The notes beneath the pieces are model-generated. The model saw only the letters and a program-made list of their open reading frames with translations, was not told where the DNA came from and made no database searches. Shown here one piece after another: positions 45,103-54,480 of a DNA stretch of 64,000 nt. A program made the position numbers and the translations under genes. This DNA is from Bradyrhizobium sp. DOA9 (GTDB lineage Bacteria > Pseudomonadota > Alphaproteobacteria > Rhizobiales > Xanthobacteraceae): the NCBI RefSeq assembly GCF_000617845.2, contig NZ_DF820426.1, positions 620,001 to 684,000 on the forward strand. The letters are read 5' to 3'. Positions within the stretch are counted from its first letter, which is position 1. Each line of letters starts with the position of its first letter.

Positions 45103-45822
45103 GTGGAGAAGTGGAGGCGTCAAGCACCCCACGATATGCCGCCTTTCCGATTCCCGCGTCCCCAACTTTCAGCGATAGCTCGGACAACGCTCTTACCGAT
45201 GTTTCTGCTGATACCATTCGGCGGTATCCTTCTCGGATTCGGATATGCACTGGGATACATTCGAAATCATTTGCATAATCGCGAGATCGGTGGGAGCAAT
45301 TTTGGTGGTGGAACCGATTCTCACGCTTCTGCTGTTTCGAGACGGGCCAACGTTAGGTTCGCCGATATCGGATTGCGCTCAGTGTGCTTGGCGGCTCACT
45401 GCGCTATTATTCTAAGTGCGCTTAACTGGGCAGCATCCTCGGCGAGGTCCTATTCTGAAAAAGACTTGCGCAACGTAGGTTCTGCTCTTCGAGCGCGAGA
45501 AGAAGAGGTTGTCTTGACGGAACGTTCCACATCGAGCCAGATCTACGCAATTGTTGATCCGACACTCTTTGGTCGAACAATAGCATCTCCTCCGGTTAGT
45601 AAGAGCTTTGCTGCTGCCGAAAGTCTGACAATCGACCCTGCGGTTCGCCATGCTGACGGCTTTCGGTATTCGGGAATGACTTTGAGAGGGCTATTTCTGG
45701 CAGCGCACATTTCCATACTGGTCAAGGCGAGGCAACGGAATGCGGACAGGCGCTACAATCGACCATCCCGCACCTTATGGGCCATCCATATTGCTGCCTC
45801 AGCGCCACAACAGCTTCCATGA
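45103..45822 (+). CDS. hypothetical protein with one membrane segment, doubtful
   Basis: A 239-residue open frame that I do not recognise. One hydrophobic stretch (TLLPMFLLIPFGGILLGFGY, about residues 29-50) could be a membrane helix. Two segments look alike: LRSVCLAAHCAIIL near residue 91 and LRGLFLAAHISIL near 198, a possible internal duplication. The G+C is lower than in the flanking catabolic genes. There is no clear ribosome-binding site. It could be a real symbiosis-region gene or a chance frame. Confidence 0.3.
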   Translation: MEKWRRQAPHDMPPFRFPRPQLSAIARTTLLPMFLLIPFGGILLGFGYALGYIRNHLHNREIGGSNFGGGTDSHASAVSRRANVRFADIGLRSVCLAAHCAIILSALNWAASSARSYSEKDLRNVGSALRAREEEVVLTERSTSSQIYAIVDPTLFGRTIASPPVSKSFAAAESLTIDPAVRHADGFRYSGMTLRGLFLAAHISILVKARQRNADRRYNRPSRTLWAIHIAASAPQQLP

Positions 45823-45867
45823 AATTGGAACTCGGACGGCGGGATTGTGCATCCGGAGAGCATCCTT

Positions 45868-45887
45868 CGTCAGCCAACCGTCAGCCA
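45868..45887 (+). promoter_or_regulatory. degenerate tts-box-like element before effector candidate
   Basis: GTCAGCCAACCGTCAGCCAG matches about 11 of the first 18 positions of the sequence GTCAGCTTTTCGAAAGCTAA shared by the T3SS promoters at 56.7, 59.6 and 60.8 kb. It is about 50 bases upstream of the 45939 start and in the right direction. Confidence 0.35.
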
Positions 45888-45938
45888 GGCGGCCTATCCA
45901 GGGACGCTGCGCATTGCTGACCGTATGGGGGATGGAAC

Positions 45939-48194
45939 ATGACCGGCATTTGCCGACCTGGCGAACCGCACGTTGGGGCTGCAGGAGCCGACAGCACGTC
46001 GGGATCGAGCAGTGCGCATTCGGAGCGAAATGTTGTCCCTGCGGAAGGCCACCGAGTTTTCAACTCCGTCTTGGAGCGGATGTGCTTAGCGCCTGAAGAT
46101 AGAATGGCGACGCTCGCGAGCGTGCCCTCAGGTTCAGGTGTGGCTGTCCCCATTTCCTCCAGCGGTGAGGGGATCAACGCAGCGAAACACAATATGGACG
46201 GCCTGCTTGAGGAATTTGATGCTTGCCACAGTGCTGCCATGGGCGCTCAGAGCTCGTCTGAGGCGCAAGAGCTGATCGATCAGGTTGTCAAAGCAGGCGC
46301 AGCAGTTCTGGACTACCACGCGAGCCTGTCTCCAGATGTGGCGCGCAGCATTCTGTCCGAAGAGCAGGCTCGCCGAGTTCGTGACCGGACTCTGGATGCG
46401 GGGAACGAATGCAACGCGCTGGCCGCACCCACTATCTACGCCTTGGAGCAGCGTAGGGCGAATGCGGGAAAGATACTCGAGCGGATGCGCCAATCCAATG
46501 CTCCGCCCGACCAACTGATCCGAGCGGCTTCCAGTGCGGCGAAACACTATTTGGCCTGCACGGAGTGGTGGGAAAAGAAGGCATTGCGCTCTGAACGGAT
46601 GCAGTCCGTCTGCGCAGCCACTGCCAACTTGCCGAGTGCAACGGCCAAAATGCGACAGGCCGAACAGGCGACACTACGGCTCCATACCGGCTGGGCACTG
46701 AATACGAGGTGCGTGCATCTGCAATCGCAAGTCCTTCTCGCGCGGGTCATGATTGAGTCGCAAGCGAGCACGCTCGACCCGGCCGTCAGGCAAATCCTCT
46801 TGGATGAGAACGGTCGGACACGTCTACTCGGAACCTTCATGGGCGATGTTGTTCCGGCATTCCTCTCAACACGCGACGCTGTTCTGCACAGCAAAGGACA
46901 AGCCCTCGACGCAGAGCACTGCGCCGTTCTGGAAGGGGTCATGGAGCGGCTATCGGAATTTGCGTCGGCGCTGCCGAACATGGTTGCCGAGCTAAGGCAT
47001 AGGGGAGCAAGTCCCGAGCTTCCGTTGGATCTGTTGGATCAGATCGTGGAAGGAGCGTGGGTCACTGCCCATGAGGTCATGCGCCTCCTAGCAGTGCAGC
47101 CGAAGACGCCAGCCATCATTGCACCGCCGACGGAGGCTGGTCTTGCGTTACCGGCCGACGCTGCCGGCAACGACCCGGCGGCCGAAGGCAGTCCAGCGCG
47201 CAGGAAAGGGAAGGGCAAGCGCAGGCAGGCCGGAGGTGTGGGGAGTTCGGCAGCCGGGCAGCACGAGCCGCAGCTCGCTAGGCGCGACGCCGACACGGCG
47301 CAAACCACTAACGTTGTTGTGCTCTCGGATCTGGGCACGAAGAAACTCGCGAGCGCGGACGAGGCGCATACGAGGATGTCTTCGTCGGCGAGGGAACACT
47401 TGGCGATATGGCAGGCTCCGCCGTCGAAGGAGACACTGACACGCCTGCTCGCGCGATTGGACGAACTCTTGCAATTCGATCTGCGCCGTGAGCAAAGAGC
47501 CATTTCGCAAGCGCGCCACATGAAGGCCGAAGATGCCGACCACGTCGTGGACACTGTGGTTGAGCGGCTGCAGAGCCAATCTGCGGAGAGTGAGGCCTGT
47601 GTAGCCGCGCTGGACGAACCTCGCCGACGCGGCCTACTCACGCCTATGCAAGTGCCCGAAGTGCACGACAAAATAGTCCGCCTCAAGGCGATGTTGTCGG
47701 AGGTTCAGGGGCAGGCACATGCTTTGAAGGCGCGAAGGGCTTCAATCGAGATCGATTGCATGAAGACCTATGCGTTTCCCTCGCAGAAGTACCTCGAACG
47801 GTTGCAGGCGGCCGAGGAGTTGGATCCCTTGGAGTCACCGCGCGCGTTGAAGGGTGAGCCAGGAACGCTGTTCGAGATCAAGCTGCAGCCTAGGCCACTG
47901 CGCAATGGTACGGTGAATCCGATGTGGGTGCACATCCATACGAAGCGGCCGGTCTATGCGTGGCAGTTAACGACATTAGATGACGCCGAGTTCGCCGCTT
48001 GCCACGTGAAATCCAATGAACAGCGCGGCTACAATCGCCTCTGGCAGAACGCTCGAGCTGCGAAGGGTCACGAAGACGTCGTGATCCATCGCGGCAAGCT
48101 CACGCCTGCGTTCTGCAAGTCCCTGTTAGGTTCCGCTTTTAGCGGCTATCCAGGGTATCCTTTTGCCGGAACGGAGCGCGGGGCGCGCAGCTGA
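45939..48194 (+). CDS. large hypothetical protein, candidate T3SS effector
   Basis: 751 residues, not recognised as a named family. The N-terminus is rich in Ser, Gly and Ala (AGADSTSGSSSAHSERN), lacks a Sec signal and has no membrane helix, as expected for a type III secreted protein. Residues ~60-400 are mainly helical. A low-complexity basic linker (ARRKGKGKRRQAGG) near 425 divides it from a helical middle. A compact C-terminal part (GTLFEIKLQPRPLRNGTVNP, MWVHIHTKRPVYAWQLTTLD) could be a toxin-like or enzymatic domain. The gene stands alone next to an IS110 element, about 3 kb from the secretion genes, with a weak tts-box-like element upstream. Confidence 0.6.
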   Translation: MTGICRPGEPHVGAAGADSTSGSSSAHSERNVVPAEGHRVFNSVLERMCLAPEDRMATLASVPSGSGVAVPISSSGEGINAAKHNMDGLLEEFDACHSAAMGAQSSSEAQELIDQVVKAGAAVLDYHASLSPDVARSILSEEQARRVRDRTLDAGNECNALAAPTIYALEQRRANAGKILERMRQSNAPPDQLIRAASSAAKHYLACTEWWEKKALRSERMQSVCAATANLPSATAKMRQAEQATLRLHTGWALNTRCVHLQSQVLLARVMIESQASTLDPAVRQILLDENGRTRLLGTFMGDVVPAFLSTRDAVLHSKGQALDAEHCAVLEGVMERLSEFASALPNMVAELRHRGASPELPLDLLDQIVEGAWVTAHEVMRLLAVQPKTPAIIAPPTEAGLALPADAAGNDPAAEGSPARRKGKGKRRQAGGVGSSAAGQHEPQLARRDADTAQTTNVVVLSDLGTKKLASADEAHTRMSSSAREHLAIWQAPPSKETLTRLLARLDELLQFDLRREQRAISQARHMKAEDADHVVDTVVERLQSQSAESEACVAALDEPRRRGLLTPMQVPEVHDKIVRLKAMLSEVQGQAHALKARRASIEIDCMKTYAFPSQKYLERLQAAEELDPLESPRALKGEPGTLFEIKLQPRPLRNGTVNPMWVHIHTKRPVYAWQLTTLDDAEFAACHVKSNEQRGYNRLWQNARAAKGHEDVVIHRGKLTPAFCKSLLGSAFSGYPGYPFAGTERGARS

Positions 48195-48340
48195 ATGGAT
48201 ACACTAGCCTAGGGTAGACTCAATCGATCGAAGCCAAATTCGCACGGAAAATATTGCAGACGAATTGCGGTCAGCGCTCATGGCACGAAAAGCTCCATTA
48301 GAATCGAGCTCTCGCAATCAACCGATTCGGAGAACCTGTC

Positions 48341-49369
48341 ATGAAGCAATATGTCGGACTCGATGTCTCGCAAAAAGAAACTTCGGTGTGCGTGGTCAAT
48401 GAAGCGGGCGAGGTCTTGTTCGAAGGGAAGGCCAAGTCCGACCCGGGGGCGCTCGCGGCACTGCTTTGCAAGCGGGCGCCACAGGCGGAACGCATCGGCT
48501 TTGAGACCGGCGCGATGGCGAGTTGGCTGTGGCATGAACTTCGCAGGGTCGATCTTCCGGTGGTTTGCATCGACGCTCGGCATGCCCACGCGGCCTTGTC
48601 GGTACGCATGAGCAAGAGCGATCAGAATGATGCTCGAGGTCTGGCCGAACTGGTGCGAGTTGGCTGGTATCGAGAAGTCAAAGTCAAGAGCGAGGAAAGT
48701 CAGAAGATTCGCGCGATACTCGTCGCGAGATCCCGGCTCGTGGCCATTCGTCGAGATATCGAAAACCAGGTCCGCAGCCTGATCAAAGAATCCGGGCTGC
48801 TGTTTCCACGCGCGATAGGCCTGCAATTCCGCAATCTGGTCCGTGACCTGTTGGCTGACGGTCATCAGCTCCTCGGTGTGATCGCGCCGCTTCTGTCGAT
48901 CCATGAGCAGATCTGCAAGCAGCAAAGCAAGTTCGACGATGAAGTCCGACAGCTTGCGAGGTCGGATGAGACGACGCGTCGCTTAATGACGGTTCCTGGG
49001 GTTGGTGTGGTGACTGCCTTGACGTTCCGACATACGATCGATGACCCATCGCGATTCCGATCAGCATCGAGCGTCGGCGCCTATCTGGGTCTTACACCGC
49101 GGCGCAGTCAGTCTGGCGAAACGGATATCAATGGAAAGATATCCCGATGGGGCGACCGTCTTCTCCGAACTTACCTGTTCGAAGCGGCGACAGTTCTGCT
49201 TTATCGGACGAAGAAATGGTCTTCTCTCAAGGCTTGGGGAATTAAGCTTGCCAAGCGGATTGGCATGAGAAAGGCAAAGGTTGCTATCGCGCGGAAGATC
49301 GCCCTAGTTCTTCACTGTATCTGGGTAGACGGCACATCGTTCGACTGGGGCCAGGCGAAGGAAGCCTGA
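48341..49369 (+). mobile_element. IS110-family transposase, intact
   Basis: 342 residues. The N-terminal DEDD (RuvC-like) domain starts MKQYVGLDVSQKETSVCVVN and has GFETGAMASWLWHEL and KSDQNDARGLAELV with the catalytic Asp. The C-terminal Transposase_20 domain has LMTVPGVGVVTALTFRHTID and GAYLGLTPRRSQSGETD with the Ser recombinase-like region. IS110 elements lack long terminal repeats, so exact ends cannot be set from one copy. A damaged relative lies at 49828-50140. Confidence 0.93.
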
Positions 49370-49714
49370 TACGATTTTGTGAAGTTCCTGGTCCGGTCCG
49401 CCGGACTGGCGATGTCCCGCTGGGACGGTGTTGTGGCGACCTCGTTCATTCGGCTGGTGGCGGCTTGACCGTACTCCGCTGCAGACGTTGAGGCACCCGA
49501 CCCGGACGTCATCATGAGGCGCTGCGCGACCTCGGAAAGGACCATGACCCCAGCGACGACGTCAACCGGTCCGAGCGATCCCATGCCTGGCCAGCAAACC
49601 ATGTATCACCCGCGCCCGAGCCGTCTCCGCAACCCCGACCAGCTGCGACGGCACGAGCGCTACCACCTTGCTGTTGGAGAGTTCAAAAATGTGAGCTTGA
49701 CAACAAACCGCAAT

Positions 49715-49830
49715 TAAAGGGCCGAATGACAGGAATGTTGGGGATCGCACCTTGATCGCGGATGTGGGCACGAACACGATCTGCGTCGTAGCCTTTGTCG
49801 GCGATGACGACGGCGCAGCCAGCGCGTACC
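49715..49830 (-). mobile_element. IS5-family transposase fragment
   Basis: The minus strand reads GCAVVIADKGYDADRVRAHI followed by RDQGAIPNIPVIRPFN, the conserved ADKGYD catalytic strand of IS5/IS427 transposases. It joins directly onto the IS110 fragment at LVRAG. Confidence 0.65.
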
Positions 49831-50140
49831 AGTTCGGCCAGACCTCGAGCGTCGTTCTGACCGCTTTGTCATACGAACTGAGAAAGCCGCGCGAGCACGT
49901 CGGGCGTCGATACAAACCACTGGAAGAGTCGAACCTACGAAGCTCCTGCCACAGTCAACTCGCCATTACCCAGGCCTCAAAACCAATGCGCTCGGCGTGC
50001 GGAGCTCGCTTGCGAAGGGGTGTCGTGAGCGCCCCGGGGTCGCACTTGGCCTTTACCTTGAACAAGACCTGACCAACTTACTCGACCACACATACCGAGG
50101 CTTCTTTTTGCGAGACATCCAGTCGAACATACTACTCCAT
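49828..50140 (-). mobile_element. IS110-family transposase N-terminal remnant
   Basis: From an ATG at 50140 the minus strand aligns with the first ~105 residues of the transposase at 48341 (VRLDVSQKEASVCVVE; GALTTPLRKRAPHAERIGFE; SGLYRRP). It has stop codons at its second and ~25th codons and later frame changes. The remainder is replaced by IS5-like sequence. Confidence 0.75.
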
Positions 50141-50234
50141 AGTCCCTCCAATTCGTGAGATTGTCGGAAGGCTAGAAGGTAGAGCATCTTTCATGCCGAA
50201 GGCACGGAGCTCAATTACATCATCGCCTCTGGCG

Positions 50235-50640
50235 GGAGCAACTCGACTTGGAATGGTCGGTTGACCGGTCGAACCTGAGGGCTTCGCAAGCCTTGCGGAT
50301 CGGGACCAGCCACTCACCGCGAAACCTCGTCGACCAATTGCGCTTGCGGCCAGGCTTCATAGCTTTCGGCGGATCAGATCCTCCAGCATCTCCTTCTCGA
50401 GGGACAAATCCGCCACCAGCTTCTTCAGCTTGGCGTTCTCGTCCTCGAGCTGTTTCAGCCGGCGCATTCGGCGGGCAGTAGCCCGTCGTCCTTGTTCTTC
50501 CACTTGAAATAGGTTGCCTGGCTGATCCCGGGCGTGCGGCAGATGTCGGCAACCGGGACACCGTCATTATCCAGCGTCAGGATAAGCATATCCAGGGCGT
50601 CCGACATATTCGAGACCTTCATCGTCGTCCGTTCCTCCCA
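50235..50640 (-). mobile_element. IS3-family OrfA with frameshift, OrfB start truncated
   Basis: The minus strand gives LDNDGVPVADICRTPGISQA and TYFKWKNK, the OrfA helix-turn-helix. After a shift it gives RRLKQLEDENAKLKKLVADL and SLEKEMLEDLIRRKL, the OrfA leucine zipper. The first OrfB residues (WLVPIRKACEALRFDRSTDH) follow and break off at about 50235. This is an inactive IS3/IS407-like end. Confidence 0.75.
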
Positions 50641-51277
50641 GTCCACTGGATTCGGCAGCTAATAAGCTCTTAGCTCATATTTGCTGTCAATGGACTGGGT
50701 CAAGCGGAGCCACTTCCGGTTGAGCGCCCGGACGCTGGGCTTGGAGGGTGCCCAGGGGTAGGAGGCAGGGCCAAAGACGACGGTTGATCAAGCTCTCATG
50801 CGCGGGTTGGCTACCGCATGACCGTGGTTTCGTCCGGGGGCCGCCTCGGTCTAGGGGCGAGCGTCGGCAATGGGCCCGCGCAGCAGCGTGTGGCTTGTTG
50901 AGGTAAGTGGCTCGATGATGGTGCTTGATCCCACCCCGGTGGATTGGCCGAAATGCGGCGGACTGACGGCACAACGAATATATCGCGCGATAGCGGCGCA
51001 CGTTTTCCATAACGGTCGGTCCGCTCATGTGAGGAGAAACTCGATGGCGCCGAATTCAGGAAGGCGAGTATATCCGGCGAATCCATGGCGATGCGCGTAG
51101 TACCGGTCATCAGTCGTGCTCGTTCTCATTTCATCGGCCTCGGGATAAATTGCTGGTGCGCTGAAACAAGAGACCTTCCATTTGTATCGGCGAGGTCGCG
51201 GCGGCTGCCGCCGATTGAGTGTTCCGCGTTGATGGTAAGCCTAGCTGTTGGCATGCTGACAGCTCAGCATCAAGACG
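50641..51277. other. 637-base stretch without a supportable gene
   Basis: No reading frame here shows a domain or a plausible start. It separates the IS-rich zone from the secretion operon and holds the region downstream of its last gene. Confidence 0.4.
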
Positions 51278-51898
51278 TCACCATTCCGATCCGCTCCCGC
51301 ATGGGCTCGTTCGAGATAGCGCCGCGAAGTGCGGGCCGTCCGCCTGCGGTGCTGGGTTGGCGCCGCCGGTCTCCGTCTTACCTTCAAGGGCGAGGGACAG
51401 TTTGAAGTTATTGCGCAGCATTGGGTTTGCGGGTTCAGCTGCGAGAGCTTGGCGGTAGAGTTCTTGGGCCTCCCGATGTCGGCCCTCGTGATCGAGAACA
51501 ACTGCTTTGGCATTCAATGCGCGCAGGTCGCCAGGGGCTGCCAATAAGATCCCGTCGAGCACCTCAAGCGCATCATTCGGGCATTTGCGTTCCAGCAAAG
51601 CCCGCGCAAGAGGAATCGCGGCATCAACATCGTCCGGTCGTTGCTTCAGCGCATCGCGCAAAGCCCTCTCGTCAGCATCCCGACCGAGGGCGAGAGCGAT
51701 GCGCTCGCGCATAGCTGGATCGACCTCCTTGGCCCCGACCAGCTCTGCTGCAGACGTCGGCTGCTGTGAAAAGCCCGACTTGTGCGAGTTGACGCAACCT
51801 GCGAGCAGCACGGTGGCAAGCATGGGGAGAATTGCCGAGCACGAATGGCGACGAAAGTTAGGCCAGCGCCGCAGAAAGTTAATCTTACATAAATTCAT
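51278..51898 (-). CDS. TPR lipoprotein of the T3SS operon (Y4yS-like)
   Basis: 206 residues from the ATG at 51898. The lipoprotein signal ends MLATVLLAGCVNS, so a lipidated Cys is at about residue 33. The mature part has tetratricopeptide-like repeats: VDAAIPLARALLERKCPNDA and LRALNAKAVVLDHEGRHREA. The gene is the last of the minus-strand operon, 31 bases after rhcV. This matches the place of y4yS next to rhcV in NGR234. Such proteins resemble pilotins or assembly factors; that role is inferred. Confidence 0.75.
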   Translation of the reverse strand: MNLCKINFLRRWPNFRRHSCSAILPMLATVLLAGCVNSHKSGFSQQPTSAAELVGAKEVDPAMRERIALALGRDADERALRDALKQRPDDVDAAIPLARALLERKCPNDALEVLDGILLAAPGDLRALNAKAVVLDHEGRHREAQELYRQALAAEPANPMLRNNFKLSLALEGKTETGGANPAPQADGPHFAALSRTSPCGSGSEW

Positions 51899-51929
51899 AA
51901 GTGACCTCACGACCCCAGATCTGTGCTCG

Positions 51930-54047
51930 TCAGCCGGCCGCAGGAAGGAGGTCACGATACCCGCCTGTAGGAGTCTTGTCCTTCCCAGGCGCAAGTTTGA
52001 CGGAGCCAATCGGCTGGACGGTGAAATCCGAGGCGAGATCCTGATAGGAGAGAACAGGTAGGTCTATTCCATTGCGGGTGAGGAAGCCGCGGACGAAGCG
52101 CCGGATATCCATCGAGCCCAGGATAACTGGCTGGTTCTGACTACGTGCGATGCTCGAATGGATCTGGCGAAATTGTGAAAGCAGCATCTCGCTTTGCCGA
52201 TCCTCCAAAACCAGGTAGGGACCGACAGCGGTCTCGCGCACCCCACTGCGCACGATATCCTCAGTCTCGCGCTCGACGATAAAAGCCGCCACAACACGAT
52301 GGGCGTTGGCGTAGCGGTGACAGATCTGCCGCTTCAGAGCGGAGCGCACATATTCGGTGAGCAGTACGGCATTTTGTTCCCGTTCGCTCCATTCTGCAAG
52401 CGCCTCCAAAACCAAACGGGTGTTCCGGATCGGGATGCCCTCGTCCAGCAAGCGACGTAGGACATCGGCGATGCGAGGGATCGGTGTCGTGCGCAGCACC
52501 TCTTTCACCAGATCGGCATATTCCTGCTCCATCCGGCCAAGCAACTGACGCGTTTCCTGAATGCCCACCAGGCGCTGTGCATAGCGTGTCAACGTTGACT
52601 GGACGCGCAAGGCGATGATTTCGCTCGGACGGTGGTGCCCTATTCCGGCTGCTTTGAGAGCAGGCGCATGGACTTGTTCGATCCAGATCCGATTCGTGTC
52701 TGGGTCGTGCCAAAAGGGGATCCCGCTCAAATCGATGTTCGCCACGTCGTCATTAAGTAAGAGTTGTGCAGGGTCAATGGCGCCCTCTTCTACGGGCACT
52801 CCTTCGACATCCACCCGGAATTGCGATTGGGGCAGGTGCTTTGCACTTTGGGCGGGAATGCGTGGAATTGTGATGCCAAGATCAGCTGAAACCAGTCCCG
52901 AAACCCGAGCGACGCACTGCTCGAGTTCCCCTACGTCGATTGCCTGCATCAGGTTCGGCGCTAGCAACAGCGCAATTGGAAGTGCCTCCGCGGGCACGGC
53001 TTGCTTCTGACCCTGTGCGGAAGCGGGAGCCGAACCGGTGGGACCGGCGCCGGCTTTGGGAGCGGTCTTGCCCTCTTGCACGCCAACCTTGAGGAAGCTG
53101 GCGGCGGAGAAGAGCGCGGCCAGTATGACAAAGGGGAGCAAAGGGAAGCCAGGAACGAGCCCCATCACAAGCAAGACACAGGAGGCCAAGCGTAGGGCTT
53201 GTGTGCTGGCCGTAAGTTGGTTGACGATATCGGCGCCGAGATTGAGTTTGGAAGGACCGTTGACACGAGTAACAATGGTTGCTGCGGTAATTGACAGCAG
53301 CAGGGCCGGAATCTGCGAAATGAGCGCATCACCGATCGTCAGGATGGTGTATTGATGCATCGCCTCCTCGAGGGACATGCCCTTGGAGAGTGATCCGATC
53401 GTGATGCCGCCCAGCATGTTGATGCAGATGACTATAAGTCCGGCTATGGCGTCGCCCTTCACGAATTTCATAGCGCCGTCCATCGCGCCGTGCAGTTGGC
53501 TTTCTCGCTCCAGCGCGGCGCGCCGGCTGCGGGCTTCGTGCTGATCGATATGGCCGTTGCGCAGCTCCGCGTCGATCGCCATCTGCTTGCCCGGCAGCGC
53601 ATCGAGCGTGAAGCGCGCCGATACCTCCGCCACCCGCTCGGCGCCCTTGGCGAGAACCATGAACTGCACCATGGTCACGATCAGGAATATGACAATGCCG
53701 ACGGCGATGTTGCCGGATATGACGAAATCGCCGAACGTATGGATGATGCTGCCGGCATCGCCCTCGGCCAGGATCAGTCGCGTCGTTGCAACGGTAAGAG
53801 CGAGACGAAAGACGGTGGAGATCAGGATGACGCCCGGTAGGGACGAAAAGTCGAGCGGCGTGTTGAGATACAAGGCTACCATCAACAGCAATATGGCCAA
53901 CCCTAGATTGAATCCGATCAACATATCGATCACGATGATCGGGATCGGCATGATCATCATTCCGATCGCTAGAAGAAGCATCAACGCGACCATCAAATCG
54001 GGGTGAGCCGGCGCGCGCGTGATGAGATTTCGTACAAAGTTGGCCAT
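51930..54047 (-). CDS. rhcV: T3SS export-gate protein SctV
   Basis: 705 residues, full length for the FHIPEP family. The first ~310 residues hold about eight membrane helices (LMVALMLLLAIGMMIMPIPI; FNLGLAILLLMVALYLNTPL) and the family motif FSSLPGVILISTVFRLALTV with the cytoplasmic FHIPEP loop (RFTLDALPGKQMAID). The C-terminal half is the cytoplasmic nonameric ring that receives effector-chaperone complexes. It sits in the inner membrane at the core of the injectisome. Two small genes directly upstream encode likely SctX/SctY-type partners. Confidence 0.96.
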   Translation of the reverse strand: MANFVRNLITRAPAHPDLMVALMLLLAIGMMIMPIPIIVIDMLIGFNLGLAILLLMVALYLNTPLDFSSLPGVILISTVFRLALTVATTRLILAEGDAGSIIHTFGDFVISGNIAVGIVIFLIVTMVQFMVLAKGAERVAEVSARFTLDALPGKQMAIDAELRNGHIDQHEARSRRAALERESQLHGAMDGAMKFVKGDAIAGLIVICINMLGGITIGSLSKGMSLEEAMHQYTILTIGDALISQIPALLLSITAATIVTRVNGPSKLNLGADIVNQLTASTQALRLASCVLLVMGLVPGFPLLPFVILAALFSAASFLKVGVQEGKTAPKAGAGPTGSAPASAQGQKQAVPAEALPIALLLAPNLMQAIDVGELEQCVARVSGLVSADLGITIPRIPAQSAKHLPQSQFRVDVEGVPVEEGAIDPAQLLLNDDVANIDLSGIPFWHDPDTNRIWIEQVHAPALKAAGIGHHRPSEIIALRVQSTLTRYAQRLVGIQETRQLLGRMEQEYADLVKEVLRTTPIPRIADVLRRLLDEGIPIRNTRLVLEALAEWSEREQNAVLLTEYVRSALKRQICHRYANAHRVVAAFIVERETEDIVRSGVRETAVGPYLVLEDRQSEMLLSQFRQIHSSIARSQNQPVILGSMDIRRFVRGFLTRNGIDLPVLSYQDLASDFTVQPIGSVKLAPGKDKTPTGGYRDLLPAAG

Positions 54048-54055
54048 GAGAAGCC

Positions 54056-54478
54056 TTAATGTTGTTCGATTGCAGCTGTGCTGCCCCGCAACGAAACATA
54101 GCGTTTGAAGACGGCTTGCGCTTCGGTCATGCGGCCAGCGTGACGCAGCGCGTGGCTGCGCATCAGCATCAAGGGTAGACGCGAAGACGGCTCGTCATCC
54201 AGCTTGTCAAGCTTGTCCAATACCGACAATGCTTCGTCACCGCGACGCTCCGAGATGAGAGCGTAGGCCAGGAGACGGAGCAGGCCGATATCGTGGGACT
54301 GTTCGTGAGCGACCAGCCGCAACAGAGCCAGGCTTTTGGCGCCCTGTCCGCACGCAAGGTAGACGTAAGAATGCACGCAGAGCAGATCTCGTTCCGGCCC
54401 GGAGATCAGCTCGACAGCAACGGCTTCGGAACCACGCTGTGTAGACGTGAAGTGTTGCACTTTGTCTGGCCCGGCCAT
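54056..54478 (-). CDS. small TPR protein, SctY-like chaperone candidate
   Basis: 140 residues, predicted all helical with TPR-like repeats (YVYLACGQGAKSLALLRLVA; LLAYALISERRGDEALSVLD; SHALRHAGRMTEAQAVFKRY). The start at 54478 follows the upstream stop by two bases, and the gene ends eight bases before rhcV. Size, fold and the position immediately ahead of sctV match YscY, which with YscX binds YscV in Yersinia. This assignment rests on synteny and general features, not on a family motif. Confidence 0.55.
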   Translation of the reverse strand: MAGPDKVQHFTSTQRGSEAVAVELISGPERDLLCVHSYVYLACGQGAKSLALLRLVAHEQSHDIGLLRLLAYALISERRGDEALSVLDKLDKLDDEPSSRLPLMLMRSHALRHAGRMTEAQAVFKRYVSLRGSTAAIEQH

Positions 54479-54480
54479 CG

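Noticed and set aside
45610..45629. Minus-strand GTCAGACTTTCGGCAGC, partly tts-box-like
   Set aside because: It sits inside a doubtful frame and no credible minus-strand gene follows it.
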